NCBI GenBank assembly: GCA_019787685.1
Contig: JAHNUO010000007.1
Span: 1,240,001 to 1,304,000, forward strand
DNA from: Chiua virens
Lineage: Eukaryota; Basidiomycota; Agaricomycetes; Boletales; Boletaceae
Direction of reading: 5' to 3'
DNA: 64,000 nt
The notes under the pieces were generated by a model. The model saw only the letters and a program-made list of their open reading frames with translations, was not told the origin of the DNA and searched no databases. Position numbers and translations under genes: made by a program. This document shows, one piece after another, positions 12,687 to 25,187 of the stretch (positions within the stretch are counted from its first letter, which is position 1; each line of letters opens with the position of its first letter).

Positions 12687-13820
12687 ATACGCTTGATATG
12701 GAACACGGCGGTGAAAGGGGTCGGGGAAACATGAGCATATGCCGGGATACATGCATTCGTCGATTGTCAATGCTTCTCTATGTCGCCATGCTTTTTTGTG
12801 ACCTTTTTTCCTTCTTTTTGTTGTTTTTTTGTCCTTTGTTTATGTTGTGCATCTCTACCCCATTTCCTGTCCATGTTTCTCTTGGGCTGTTGTGTTGCTG
12901 CTGTTTTTGCTTCGTTTTTTGGACGCTCCTGTTGCGTGAGGAGTCGATCTTAGAATAATAATAAAGAACAGAATGAAGGAAAAAAGTCGTTGCACCATAT
13001 GATCATTGATTTATCTTGTCGACATGCGAATGTTCCACACATGTTTACAAGAAACTTCGTATTCTCGGAGAATATATCCAGGATACGAGTAGATATTTGA
13101 TAGGACACCCATCCGCGGTTTTGCTACCACACCAACACGGTGGAATGATTCACCGAGACTCTAAAAGTGGTGTTCGTATGGATGCGTGATGCAACGCTGA
13201 TGGGGGAGCGGTTGATTTGGGTGATTAATCGATTACCTCCGGTGAGTGATACAGGACCGTTGGTCTCGACTAGTAGCACAGGTCGAGCGGCTCGAATGGC
13301 TGGCCGTCTGGATCCAACGCATCGATAGATTCGATTGGGCAACAAGTCTCAACCCAAAGTCCAAATACATACATTGACTAGGTTAACGTGTATGTGTACG
13401 TGTTGTTGTTCTAACCATGGAAACGATGGGAGATGGATCTGCATCTCATCGCCATGGAAAACGAGAAAGTTCAGTCTTTGGTGAAAAAAAGAATGGAAAA
13501 AGTGTCTCGAGATGAAAAGAATCCTAATCACATACGAAAGCAGCAACTCTGTACTAAAATAAACTACCAGAAACTTGGAAAAAAAAAAGTGATCGGAGAT
13601 GATGCTGTCAATATGCATCCCAAAAAGGAAAGCGGGTATAGAAGGTTATTTATTGGTTCCCTTTGTTCCTTGGACAACAAAAAGCCCAGAAGAGCTGGTC
13701 AGTAACAAGGGTGGGTAATCCACCGGAAGCGCTCCTTGTTCTCTCCTTGACGTCCGCTTTTCTTGCCCATCTGTCTTTCTTGTCTCACTCACACTTCACG
13801 GCGTGCAGAAGAGTGCCATT
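12687..13820. other. intergenic region (1.1 kb), no gene recognised
   Basis: The first ~280 bases are T-rich with AATAATAAA-like signals near 12953-12965 and look like the 3' UTR and polyadenylation region of the G3BP-like gene. The remainder contains only short frames (for example 13433-13705 +) without a recognisable domain. The last ~80 bases are the pyrimidine-rich 5' leader of the MAP kinase. Confidence 0.4.
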
Positions 13821-15426
<1,606 letters not shown>

Positions 15427-16639
15427 CCGGTACGGTGGCGTTTTCTACTGTACGATCTCGGACACATACACGCTATCGATTGTATATTAGTTGTATGTAG
15501 ATGATTGATTCCTGTGGGTCGACCCTCGATACGGTCCCCGGAGATCTTTTTCTATTGGAAACGCGTTTGATTTTTGGAGGACGGAGATATCGTTTTTTGT
15601 AGATTGCTTTCTCTCTTGTTGTCTGGTTAATGCGATACGTGAAAAAGCTTACGCTCTCATTTTGGCATTTATGCAGGAAGCATGCGATAGAGGGTTGTAA
15701 GTAGTCAGACTGTGAAGCTGATTCCTTTCGACGACAGATGGCGATTCGCCTAGAGTCTTGGGGACCGAGACTGTCAAATTTGCTTCCCAGTGGTAGTCTT
15801 ACCAACAAATTTCGAGGGAGGACAAGCGTCCAGCTTTCCGTACTCTTTTTTAGTCGTCCTGTTGACTTGTTGAACATAAAACTTGTTATAGTACCAGTTC
15901 AGGACTAACCGACTCCGAGGAAATACAGGTTGCTAGTGCTAGTAGAAGTTCAATAAGCATACTCAATGTTACGTGACGGTGGTTCCCAGAAGTCACAAGG
16001 CTCGTCGCAAACGCCAGTGAAGATTGGGACATCACCTGAGTCGCGTGTGAGAAGATCGAGAAGATCAAAATGTTTCAAAACAAAGAGCTCCTCTATGGCT
16101 GGAGTGGATACAAAGCCACCCTTTATGATGATCGATCGTAAAGAGTTTTGGCACGATCACCGTGAAGTCATGTATGTGCAGCATCCGTCGGGGTTCCCGT
16201 CCTCTTCGTGGGTAAGAGATATATAAGCATACTGTGCGGAGCTTCGGAGAGGATGAGCCCGAGGAATCGAAGTGCGAAGGATACAGCACAAGAGAGTTGC
16301 GAGTGTGAGTATGTTAGGGAACAAGGGTCCCGGATTGAAACAGGATGATATGGTACCCGAAGTTGACAAATGCAACGACGTGAGATTCTGGAGTGACCCG
16401 ACGAGGACGAAGTCTTTCACAAGCATCTACAGTGTTGTTGACTGTTAGAGTCTTGGAGATCCATCCCATTTCAGGGAAATTGACCACAAGAGTTGTATTA
16501 GTAACGAGACGTTACTATTCTGTATTGCAAGGATCTGTGTCGCAAAAGTGGCAGCTCTCGACTCGGAAGAGAATAGCACACCAACACGGTTACCCACATA
16601 CCTACGAAAGAAAAATCTTCCACTCAGCATCTCCGCGCT
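15427..16639. other. no recognisable gene (1.2 kb)
   Basis: After the MAP kinase stop comes a presumed 3' UTR. 15473-15877 (-) and 16393-16716 (+) are open by chance or are decayed. The right end of this stretch (from about 16600) begins to resemble the LINE-like relic that continues into the next entry. Confidence 0.35.
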
Positions 16640-16775
16640 CCTACAGGGTCAGAAGTGAGATTGAAAAGGAAAGATGGGAAAGAACCTCACAGAATGGACC
16701 CACGGCTGCTAAGTGACTCATATCTGCCCTTAACTCGCAAACAGATGTCGCTTCTGACCTGGCTCCGCCTAGGCC
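16640..16775 (+). pseudogene. LINE-like ORF relic, left half (split by Plavaka insertion)
   Basis: Read in frame up to 16774, the DNA encodes LPLTRKQMSLLTWLRLG. This is the conserved stretch near the C-terminus of RNase H-bearing non-LTR retrotransposon polyproteins (family pattern: R-x-QASLLTQLRTGH). The sentence resumes beyond the Plavaka element at 35023 with IDSFLHRIKRAESP and a C-C-H-C zinc motif. The upstream part is frameshifted (KERWERTSQ in another frame). Only the tail of the ORF is visible, so it is a dead fragment. Confidence 0.6.
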
Positions 16776-16830
16776 CATCAGGATTTTAGCAAAAGTCTTA
16801 CGTGGTCTTATGTCGTCTTAAATGAATCTT
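16776..16830 (+). repeat. Plavaka left terminal inverted repeat
   Basis: Shares AGCAAAAGTCT and CTTATGTC blocks with the complement of 34970-35022, with similarity fading toward 16830. Confidence 0.75.
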
Positions 16831-16992
16831 ATTACGGCTTACCGAGCTCGTCGTAACTTGCCGTACACAGCCAATCCGGCCTTGCAAGGCTAGACAGAAA
16901 AGCCTAATAGTCCACTTTATTTTGAATCTTTTTCGTCTTTTCAGTCTGGAAACTCTAACATATCATACTAGTATAGTATTGTATTGCTGACA

Positions 16993-19900
16993 TTATGATA
17001 CCAGTTCGAATGCATGATGGTCTGCAAAACTGTTGACATAAAAACTATGGTAGGCATCTAGTGAATTGTGGCATGAGACGAAGGATGGCACTGGCTGAGG
17101 TCCAAAAATGGGAAGTAAATGGGCACCGCGAACAATGGTGTCGACATGAATGACTGCGAAATTCTTTGACTCCGAGTTGCCAATGAAGGATGGAGCGACC
17201 ATCCACATCCCTGTCAACTCGTCTGGTTCATCTGCAATGCGGTCAAACCAATGCACAAGAGCACATGAAAAAATCTGCCCATCTGTGTGAACGAAGGAAA
17301 AAAAACAATAAACCCATGCAATATCCATACTTAGCATCCCTTCCTTCGTATCGTCTGTACTGACAAATACACAGTCATAGCGGGTGGGACCACCTTGCCA
17401 TGATGGTACAGCATGAATAAATTCGTGACGCATGTTGCCAACACCACTTGGGTCACTTGGAGCTACGAATGTTGCTGTGGCTGAGTTGAACACCTTGATG
17501 CGACCGGTGAAGTTGGGAAGGCGGTGGCAATGAGCCTTGGGGTTTGGATAGATCTGCTCATGGATGAAACGTGCAATGAGTGCAGGGAGAGATGGAATCC
17601 CCAACTTGACAGCAAGTACCTGGGCAGTTTTTGACCGGTTGTGAGCTCATACAATTTGATTAGTAGGTTAAAAGTGAGTATGATAAAAGATATACCTGGT
17701 GTATGAGACAACTGCACATCTGAGTGTGCTAAACCAGGCTGCTCATCCAGAATACCAGTATACGGGTTCTCATCTGAGGCATTGATATTATCACCTGTAA
17801 CCATGGAGGTGCAGAGCATAAATAATACTATGGCTCTCATAAATATGAGAAGACTCACCGTTCAAGTTTTCAACAGGAACATTGACAGGATGAGAGACAG
17901 GTAGCATACCACAGCTTTCAAAATCCACGCGTGTGGCTGCAAGCTGAGAGAGGCGCTGGTTTGTGCGGATGATCTGCCCGAGTGCGTTGTGCTTGTTTGA
18001 GCGTCGGTAGGGCTTCTTTACTGCGGTGATGTGCCTAGATTCAGTGATAGAGGAGCATAGCCCATTGGGAGCTCCAAAGAGTCGAATGAGTACTTTGTAA
18101 TGAACAAGTGAGTGCTGTCGAGGGAGGGAGAAACCACGGGGACGAACGCCAGTGTCCTTGAAAACTTCGTGGTAATGATGGAACCGGCCCAAGGCAGCCT
18201 GGAACTTGGCGAGTGTGTCATCAGTTATGACATTGCGGCGCACTAAATAACAAATTTCCAGAAAGGCACAAAATGTGTGAACCATGTCATCGGGTACATG
18301 TCCCTCGATGGCAGGCAGATATACCTGAGATGTTGAGCATAGCATCAGATGCAAAGAGGCTGAGATGACAAACCTTCATCAATGCCTTCAAGTCATCACC
18401 CATCCATTGACTGAACCCATGGCCATCAGGAAATCTTCTGAGACCGGGAAATGGTGGGGCTGCAGCAATGCTGATCGGCTTCAATAGATGTGTCGAGATT
18501 AAGTAATCATACTCTCCTTACCAGCGATCAATGTCAGCAAGCCGGTCTTTTGCCCCAACTGTACCATACTTCAGCTCGAGATACTTCCCAACCCATTTGA
18601 TAAGATGATCTTTGAATACACCTTTCACAAGTTGGTGAAGGATATCTGGGGCAAGGAGTTGACGGATATCAGCACGAGGAAAATCTTCAATTTCGGTGAA
18701 CAACTGTGGGTTGTGGGAAAGTTGTGAATAAGGTTTAAGTTCATCCAAGTCGGTGTGTGTGAAACTTACGGAAATACTGGAGTCGATGCCCCATTCATCC
18801 CATAAAGTGCTTTTGATAGCCTGAGCACTCAGGTTCAGGCTAGTCGCGTTTGCTCGGAGTTTTTCAGTAAGCTCTGAGGTGTGTGGCTCGCCACCCCCAT
18901 CAAGATCATTTGGATGACCTATACACCTATGTCGAAATGGATGATGAGAGTAATATAAGAATGGGTAATGAAATGACAAACCTTCCACACCAATTCTGCA
19001 CAATACCAGCTAGTAGTACTTGTTCCGGATAGTCGGCAATGTAGGGCCCGAGACCAAAGATAATACAACGGAAGTGGCCATCAGGACATTTCATAACCTG
19101 TGGCATTGACATACCAGGCTTGAGAGAGGCGAGGATTCGTGACATCGCATCATGGAAAAGCTGTTTCTTAAAGCAGCGAAATGAGGGATCGTCTGAGTAT
19201 TTTTTTGCTGCTGTGTGACATAGTTGTGTCAGTCACAGTGCAACAAACAGGTATGACTCAGAAAGTACATACTTTTTGGGATTGAAAGGAATGCAAGAAG
19301 CTCAACACCATGGCGATGTGCACGACGGACATTATTGTGAATGTTCCCTACAGAGAGATAGACAGGCCAATAGTCAGCCTGCCCAGTTCCAACCATAACA
19401 GTAGTCTTGTCACTTCCGAGTATGACCGGCACAAAAGTGGCACCTCTGGTTGATGTGTCCTTGGTAATTTCATCCTATTTCACAGTGAGATAGTAGTTTA
19501 CATAAAGTCAGAGCACACCGTACCGCCTGTAGCCAGGCCCAATCACCTGACATGAAGTGTTGATAACGACATTGATGATTGTCCGCAGTGAAGTCACGGT
19601 AGGGGACATAGTCAAACTCACCGTGAAAATCAGCATTGGAGATGATACTGCCTACCAAAGTATGGGCAGGTCGATACCAAAAATCATATGTTTGATTCAT
19701 CCACGGCAGGACATTCTCAGGCTCAGCTGGTTGATCGCCACTATATCGGAGCCGAAACATGTCCCAATGGACATCCCCAAGTAGCATCGAGTCGATGGTC
19801 TTGTGAAGTTCTTTGTGGTCAACAAATGGGGGAGGTTTCCTACCAGCATCCAAGTCTTCAGCATTGTCTGTTTGGAGTGAGTGCCCCCACAGCTTGCATA

Positions 19901-20381
19901 AGTTGTCAACATGTCTGGATGACATCTCGGTCTTCTGAAAAAGAAATTCGGCCGTTTCGAATTGCAAGCAGGAGCTATATGGTGACCAGTCATTAGGATG
20001 CTTCTCCATAGGAGGTGGAGGGGCCTGGTTGGAGGGAATTGGCAATCCATTGATGTCACACTTGTCTCCTTGAATAAAAGCACAGGCCAGTAACTGTGAC
20101 TGAAAATTAGAACATAACGGTGGGACTGTACCGGTAAGGTGGTCATGGTAGTCTCGAAGAACTCCAGGGGCTGGTTTTGTTGGAGAATGGGGTTGGAAGA
20201 GGGGATGAGACCTGGGTGCCTCTGTAGACACGTCAAATGAAAAACTGTGCGCTGCAGATTGATGGTGCTTTAGACCCGCAGCGGTCTTGAACCACCGTTG
20301 ACAATTTGCATGGTCGCAAGGGATTCTACGCGCTGTAAATGTCCGGCGACAGTGGGAAGCAGAGGAGCCAGACTCCATCAT
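16993..20381 (-). CDS. Plavaka-type transposase, multi-exon
   Basis: Catalyses cut-and-paste movement of the surrounding element. The first exon (20381-19524) starts with a C2H2-like finger (CDHANCQRWF ... HHQSAAH). It ends with the hallmark block DFWYRPAHTLVGSI, FDYVPYRDF and RYQHFMSGDWAWLQA, which splices to DEITKDTS at 19474. Later exons give VGTGQADYWPVYLSVGN, CPDGHFRCIIFGLGPYIADYP, FPRADIRQLLAPDILHQLVKG, FPDGHGFSQWMGDDLKALMK and QHSLVHYKVLIRLFGAPNGL. The last exon (17604-16993) carries a C-terminal domain. The residues expected to form a DDE-type centre lie among these, but I cannot assign them. I saw no premature stop in this gene, unlike its neighbours, so the transposase may be intact. 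Intermediate exon borders are approximate. Confidence 0.82.
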
Positions 20382-20640
20382 TTTCGAGTGATGCTGGAAG
20401 CGAAAAGGTGGTGCGACTTTGCCTGCCGACTGAAGGTGAACTCAAAAATTGGCCAGGGATGGAGTCTTGTTTGTCCCGGTGAACCTACGGGATCCTTGGT
20501 CAAATTTTCTTTCTCTACCCACATGCCCTCTGAGTCCTACCTTTATCCTGTAGCCCAGATGGTGCGCCCTGCAACATGTCCCAAGAACGCCAGTCAGCAT
20601 CCTGGTCAGATTGTCATGGATACAGCACAGAAGTGACGTA

Positions 20641-20855
20641 CAGTGAGCAACAAAACTGTTGCAATGTTTGACCCTAATGTGGTGTGCACAGTGCACCGCA
20701 ACCACTCGTGGGAATTACACCTAGCTTTGGTGAGACCAAATAAAGTACAAATCATTGGCTACAAATCGGCCTCTGGGTCATGTGATGTGGCCCAGTTGCT
20801 GCGAAGATATTGCCATTTTAAGTCACTCTAGTCATTGCAACAGTTTTGTTGCTGA
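20641..20855 (+). repeat. Tc1 left inverted repeat (215 bp)
   Basis: Near-perfect complement of 22017-22231. It also begins and ends with inverted copies of GCAACAAAACTGTTGCAATG, so the repeat alone resembles a small MITE. Confidence 0.85.
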
Positions 20856-20982
20856 GCTATGTAAATGCAGAAACCACCTGTTGCAATGAAATATTATGTC
20901 AGCAATGGGTCATGTGATGCATAAACAGTTCAACATGATGTAAACACAGCCAAACATCATCGCTTTTACCACTTCTTTCATC

Positions 20983-21999
20983 ATGAAATCTCTGTCCATT
21001 GATCAAACCAACCAGATCATTACTTTCTTGGAATTGGGTCAATCAACCTGCCAAATCTCTGCTTCTACTGGGTTCAACCACTCCACCATCAGTCGTATTC
21101 GTGCCAAACACTGTCCTGACCTTCCCAAAGCCTCTGGTGGTCGTCCATCCATCATTTCCCCCACTGATATGCGCCATGCCATTCGACTTCTTGGTACTGG
21201 AAAGGCTGAAAATGCTGTCCAGATCACCAAGACTCTTCAGGATGTCAAGAACCATCCCATATCCTCACAAACCATTCGTCGTCACCTGAAAAAGGCTGGT
21301 ATGAAGGCTGTAGTAAAGCAAAAATGACCTCTTCTTTCCAAGCGTCATAGGAGAGAAAGATTGGATTTTGCTATAAGCCACCAGGATTGGACTGTGGATG
21401 ATTGGAAGCATGTCATATGGTCAGATGAGACCAAAATCAATCGTATTGGGTCAGATGGCAGGAAATGGGCTTGGAAAAAGGCAGGAGAGGGCCTTAGTGA
21501 TAGGATTGTACAGGGTACAGTCAAGTTTGGGGGAGGTTCAGTGATGATATGGGGTTGTATGAGTTGGGAAGGGGTTGGAATGGCTTGCAAGATTGATAGT
21601 AAGATGGATGCTAACCTCTATGTGCAGATTTTAGAGGATGATCTCCAACAAACCCTGGTGGATTTTGGATTTTCTCCAGAGGACATTATCTTTCAACAAG
21701 ATAATGATCCCAAACATACCAGTAGGAAGGCCAAGGAGTGGTTTGAGGAGCATGGATTTGAGGTCATGGTATGGCCTGCTCAGTCCCCAGATCTTAATCC
21801 CATAGAACATCTATGGTTCATCCTCAAAAGAAGGCTAGCAGAGTATCCTGAGCCACCCAAGGGGGTATTGGAACTTTGGGAGAGGATTCAAGCAGAGTGG
21901 TACAAGATTGGGGCAGAGGAGTGTCAAAGGTTGATTGAGAGTATGCCCAGGAGGGTTCAGGAGGTTATCAAGGCCAAAGGAGGGTACACTTCATACTAA
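20983..21999 (+). pseudogene. Tc1-type DD34E transposase with one TGA
   Basis: Residues 1-115 form the paired-like helix-turn-helix region (ISASTGFNHSTISRI, then SSQTIRRHLKKAG). After TGA at 21325-21327 the same frame continues with PLLSKRHRRERLDFA and the catalytic domain: WSDETKINRIGSDGRKWAW (first Asp), FQQDNDPKHTS (second Asp) and SPDLNPIEHLW (Glu). I count 34 residues between the second Asp and the Glu. Only the single stop separates it from an intact ~338-residue enzyme. Context (KQK-stop-PLLSKRH) suggests CGA changed to TGA. Confidence 0.9.
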
Positions 22000-22016
22000 T
22001 TACAATACCCATGATA

Positions 22017-22231
22017 TCAGCAACAAAACTGTTGCAATGACTAGAGTGACTTAAAATGGCAATATCTTCGCAGCCACTGGGCCAAATCACATGACCCAGA
22101 GGCCGATTTGTAGCCAATGATTTGTACTTTATTTGGTCTCACCAAAGCTAAGTGTACTTCCCACGAGTGGTTGCGGTGCACTGTGCACACCACATTAAGG
22201 TCAAACATTGCAACAGTTTTGTTGCTCACTG
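22017..22231 (-). repeat. Tc1 right inverted repeat (215 bp)
   Basis: Inverted copy of 20641-20855 with few differences, including AATTACACC versus ACTTCCC-type changes near the middle. Confidence 0.85.
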
Positions 22232-22261
22232 TACCTCAGAGCAAAAACAGGCGGATGACGC

Positions 22262-23144
22262 TGAAGAAATATAAAACGGGCTGGTGTGACAGGAACAGGG
22301 TTAGTAGAACTGTCAGATAGAAAGAAAAGGGATGGGCGCAAGTATGACTCGTCCCAAGGGGTTCTGAGGTTGGAGATGAAGTGTCAAGGTGTTGACAGGA
22401 GCTTTGAAAGCAATCTGGACGCGTTCCCGGGTGAAACCGTACGAAGGTCGACAAAACTGGCCGAAACGCGGACAGTCAGATAGTTCGGCAACAAGGCAGA
22501 GACTTGAGCACAACGGTGATCAAGTACGAGTAAGGGCGGATAGAAAAGATAGTTAAACGGGCGAGGCGACTTAGAACACGAGAGAAAACAGGGATCCAAA
22601 GATAGATTTTTATTTATGAACACAAATTTTATAGTCTCAGGTATTCCCCGGGACTTTTACAGCAGATAAAGTATCAAATAAATAAGGAAAGCGTATGTAT
22701 ATGGAGCCGACTCTCATGGAGATCGACCCGTGAAAAGGAAAACAATGTTCTGTCAAGATGGGATAAGGTTTGATCCGTGAATCAATGGACTACCTTTAAA
22801 ACGTTGTACGACCCAACTATCCGTTCCTTATAACCAATCGGATATGTGTCGATAACACGGAACCGTCTAAAAAAAATCTAAGAAGGTATGAAATAAAATA
22901 GAAATTGGACAAAAAGAGAGTTGATTAGTGTACGTCGTGCGATCCCGATCGAGCAACCCGATTCGGTCACCTCGCGCAAAAACGTGTAGGAACGAAGAAC
23001 AAAACATACGAATATGGGTTGGATCCACTCGGATGGACACGGGACCACGACGGACGGGTAGGACAATCAATATGGGCAATCCGGGCATCCTGTAAACAAG
23101 CGGGAACACGGGTTTATCACCTCAAGGGGTCATTGACTCCTACA
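22262..23144 (-). repeat. gypsy 3' LTR (883 bp)
   Basis: Begins TGTAGG and ends CTTCA when read on the minus strand. Same length as 31466-32348. Differences between the copies are mostly transitions at CpG sites. Confidence 0.9.
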
Positions 23145-23305
23145 CCTGACAAGGACTTGAATACTGATTGTCCTCAGTCAGTCACGTGACACCCACGAAT
23201 GCTGACCTTGAACCGGTGACTGGGATCGGCCGCGCATTAAAGCCTCGTGTTGGCCGTCCGTTCTTTCGACAAGTTTACTCTCCTCCCGCTTTGCTACTCG
23301 TCACC

Positions 23306-24559
23306 ATGTCTCTTACGTCCCTCGACTCCATCCTTGCATTCGCAGACTCTCCCGTCGATGAGGCAACTGTCAAGGTTGAGAAGGACCTTGCACAAGGAAA
23401 GGATCGGATTGCGGCTGTGGCGCTGGCGGTGCTGGATGATAAGGAGGAGCTGCAAGAAGAACAGGAGGGATGGTGCCAGGAGTGGCAACGGGCTTTGGTA
23501 CTTCGCAAATTTCTTAGGGTTGGTCGGGTATTAACCGGACTTGTAGGAGCATCTAAATACCGCTCTTAGCCAGGCTAAATCGCGCGGCGTTTCCTGCCGC
23601 CTCAGCGACGAGACGGTGAAGACGATGCGTGAAGCAACCACGTTTTTTCGTAGATGGCAGGGGGAAGTAGCTCAACGCACGGACACTCAGAGACAATGAA
23701 CCGCCTCAGGCAAGGCAACGGGGGGTGGGTCGTTCGGATCTGCTTCGCTTCTGGGTGATTCGGTCGCGGGGACAGGCAAGACCGTTGAGGTCGAGGCTGG
23801 CAGGAAGCGCAAGGTGAGACCGCTGTTACCTCAGATGTTTCGCTCTGTTAACGGTTCTTTTCAGCGGTCCACTCGTAAGGCCACTATGGACAACAGCCCG
23901 TGTGACGAGGAGGAGGAGGTGGTAGTCGAGGGTCCGCTTAAAATTCCAGATCGTATGGTTCACGACCCAGCGTGCGAGATGTGTGCTCGGACTAGTAAGT
24001 TGTGTGTGGGGATTCCGGGTCGCACTTGTGATCCTTGCTTTAAAGCCAAGGCCCGGTGCAACAAGTCAAGTGGTCGGGGCGCTAAGAGTGGGCCGTCGGT
24101 TGAGAAGTGGAAACTAGCGGATCCAAAGGCCAAGGCTGCAGGTAGGACCTCTCTCCTCAGATCGCATCAACTCGGCTGATCTTTTTCGTAGCGTTACCCG
24201 TTATCATGGTTACCATCCCGGCTCGCAAGGCCGTGGTCGATCCTTCACCCGCGTCTCCTCCGACACCGGATGCGCCCGAGCCGCTCTTCTACGAGTCCAA
24301 GCCCGTGTCTCCATTCCCTTTTCAAGATGGGGGGGAAGAAGTAGAGTCGCCCAAGAAGAAGTCTAAGACTGGCTTGCTGTCTGAGCCTTACGATGGGGCG
24401 GACAATATCCGACATGCTATTCTCTCTCTAGAGGCGAAGTTCCTGTTGACCAGGTCCTTCTTCAAGGAGCTTCAGGCCCGTGCTTCGGCCATGGAATCGT
24501 ACGTCGCTTCGCAGCAGGGAGAACTGGATAGGGTAAAGCTGGCGTTTGGAATGTCTTGA
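23306..24559 (+). CDS. extra antisense gene in the gypsy element with a Zn2Cys6-like cluster
   Basis: Encoded on the strand opposite gag-pol, between the integrase end and the 3' LTR. Supported pieces: 23306-23518 (MSLTSLDSILAFADSPVDEA), a middle part, then an exon start at ~23866 spliced through 24141/24192 into ALPVIMVTIPARKAVVDP, ending at 24559. The middle exon has cysteines spaced C-x2-C-x6-C-x7-C-x2-C-x6-C (CEMCARTSKLC ... CDPCFKAKARC). That is the spacing of fungal binuclear zinc clusters. The C-terminus is a predicted coiled helix. A TGA near 23697 interrupts the most natural frame of the middle part, and the join after 23518 is unresolved, so this copy may be broken. Function unknown; DNA or RNA binding is inference. 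Confidence 0.55.
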
Positions 24560-25187
24560 GTCGTTTCCAGCCCGTCCCTACTTGTATGATAGCGTATAGT
24601 CAATATCCGTGTCCGTGTCCGTGTCCATGCCCATGTCCGAGTGAGATCCCTAAGTATGAAAACAAGGATTAGAAGGGTAACAAAACAATACGAATGAAAA
24701 GAGATCTGAATGAATGACACCTGAGCACGGGGTTCTGCCCGTCTTGTTTTCTTCAGTCATCTATCGCGTCTTTGCCTACTTTTGTAGCCTTTATCGTCTA
24801 TATCGGTCGAAAGCGGATCAGTAAAACTATCACCGGGTCAAAACGTGCGTGTGCCCCATCACGCGTTCGAAGACGAAAATCTAGGTATTAGTTCGTTGGG
24901 GCAGGAGGGGAAATGGATAGATGTCTGTTTTTCTGTTTTTCTGGTTTTTTCTTTATCTACGGTTTTTAGATCTTTTCGGTCTGACTGAGCGAGAAAGCGG
25001 AGGATGTGAGTGAGTGAAGTTCTATGGGGTATCATAAGACTTTTTTTTATTTGCTTGGATATCATTTTTCTTCGAAATCAAGTACACCGGACGAAACCTG
25101 GGGTGAAATAGAGAGCACTGGACTAAACCCAGGATAGAATAAATACGTATCGGGCGGTATAAGGGGGGGGGTGGTAACGACAGAAGG
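24560..25187. other. gypsy internal spacer between integrase end and antisense gene
   Basis: No gene. It contains a short run of hexamer-like GTGTCC/CATGTCC repeats at 24604-24639 and a G9 run near 25164, and lies between two converging 3' ends. Confidence 0.4.
24604..24639 (+). repeat. short CCGTGT-type tandem repeat
   Basis: Six to seven imperfect copies of a hexamer (CCGTGT changing to CCATGC/CCATGT) directly after the antisense gene. Probably slippage in a 3' region. Confidence 0.5.

Larger units (their letters stand above)
20641..22231 (+). mobile_element. Tc1/mariner transposon (1591 bp) inside Plavaka ORF2
   Basis: Flanked by the target TA (20639-20640 and 22232-22233). Both ends start CAGTGAGCAACAAAACTG, and the two 215 bp inverted repeats are nearly identical. 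It contains one transposase frame. The host frame continues across the insertion once the element and one TA are removed, which fixes both borders. Confidence 0.92.

Noticed and set aside
13433..13705. Lys-rich frame upstream of the MAP kinase as a gene
   Set aside because: A/T-rich low-complexity stretch with an equally open antisense frame; no domain.
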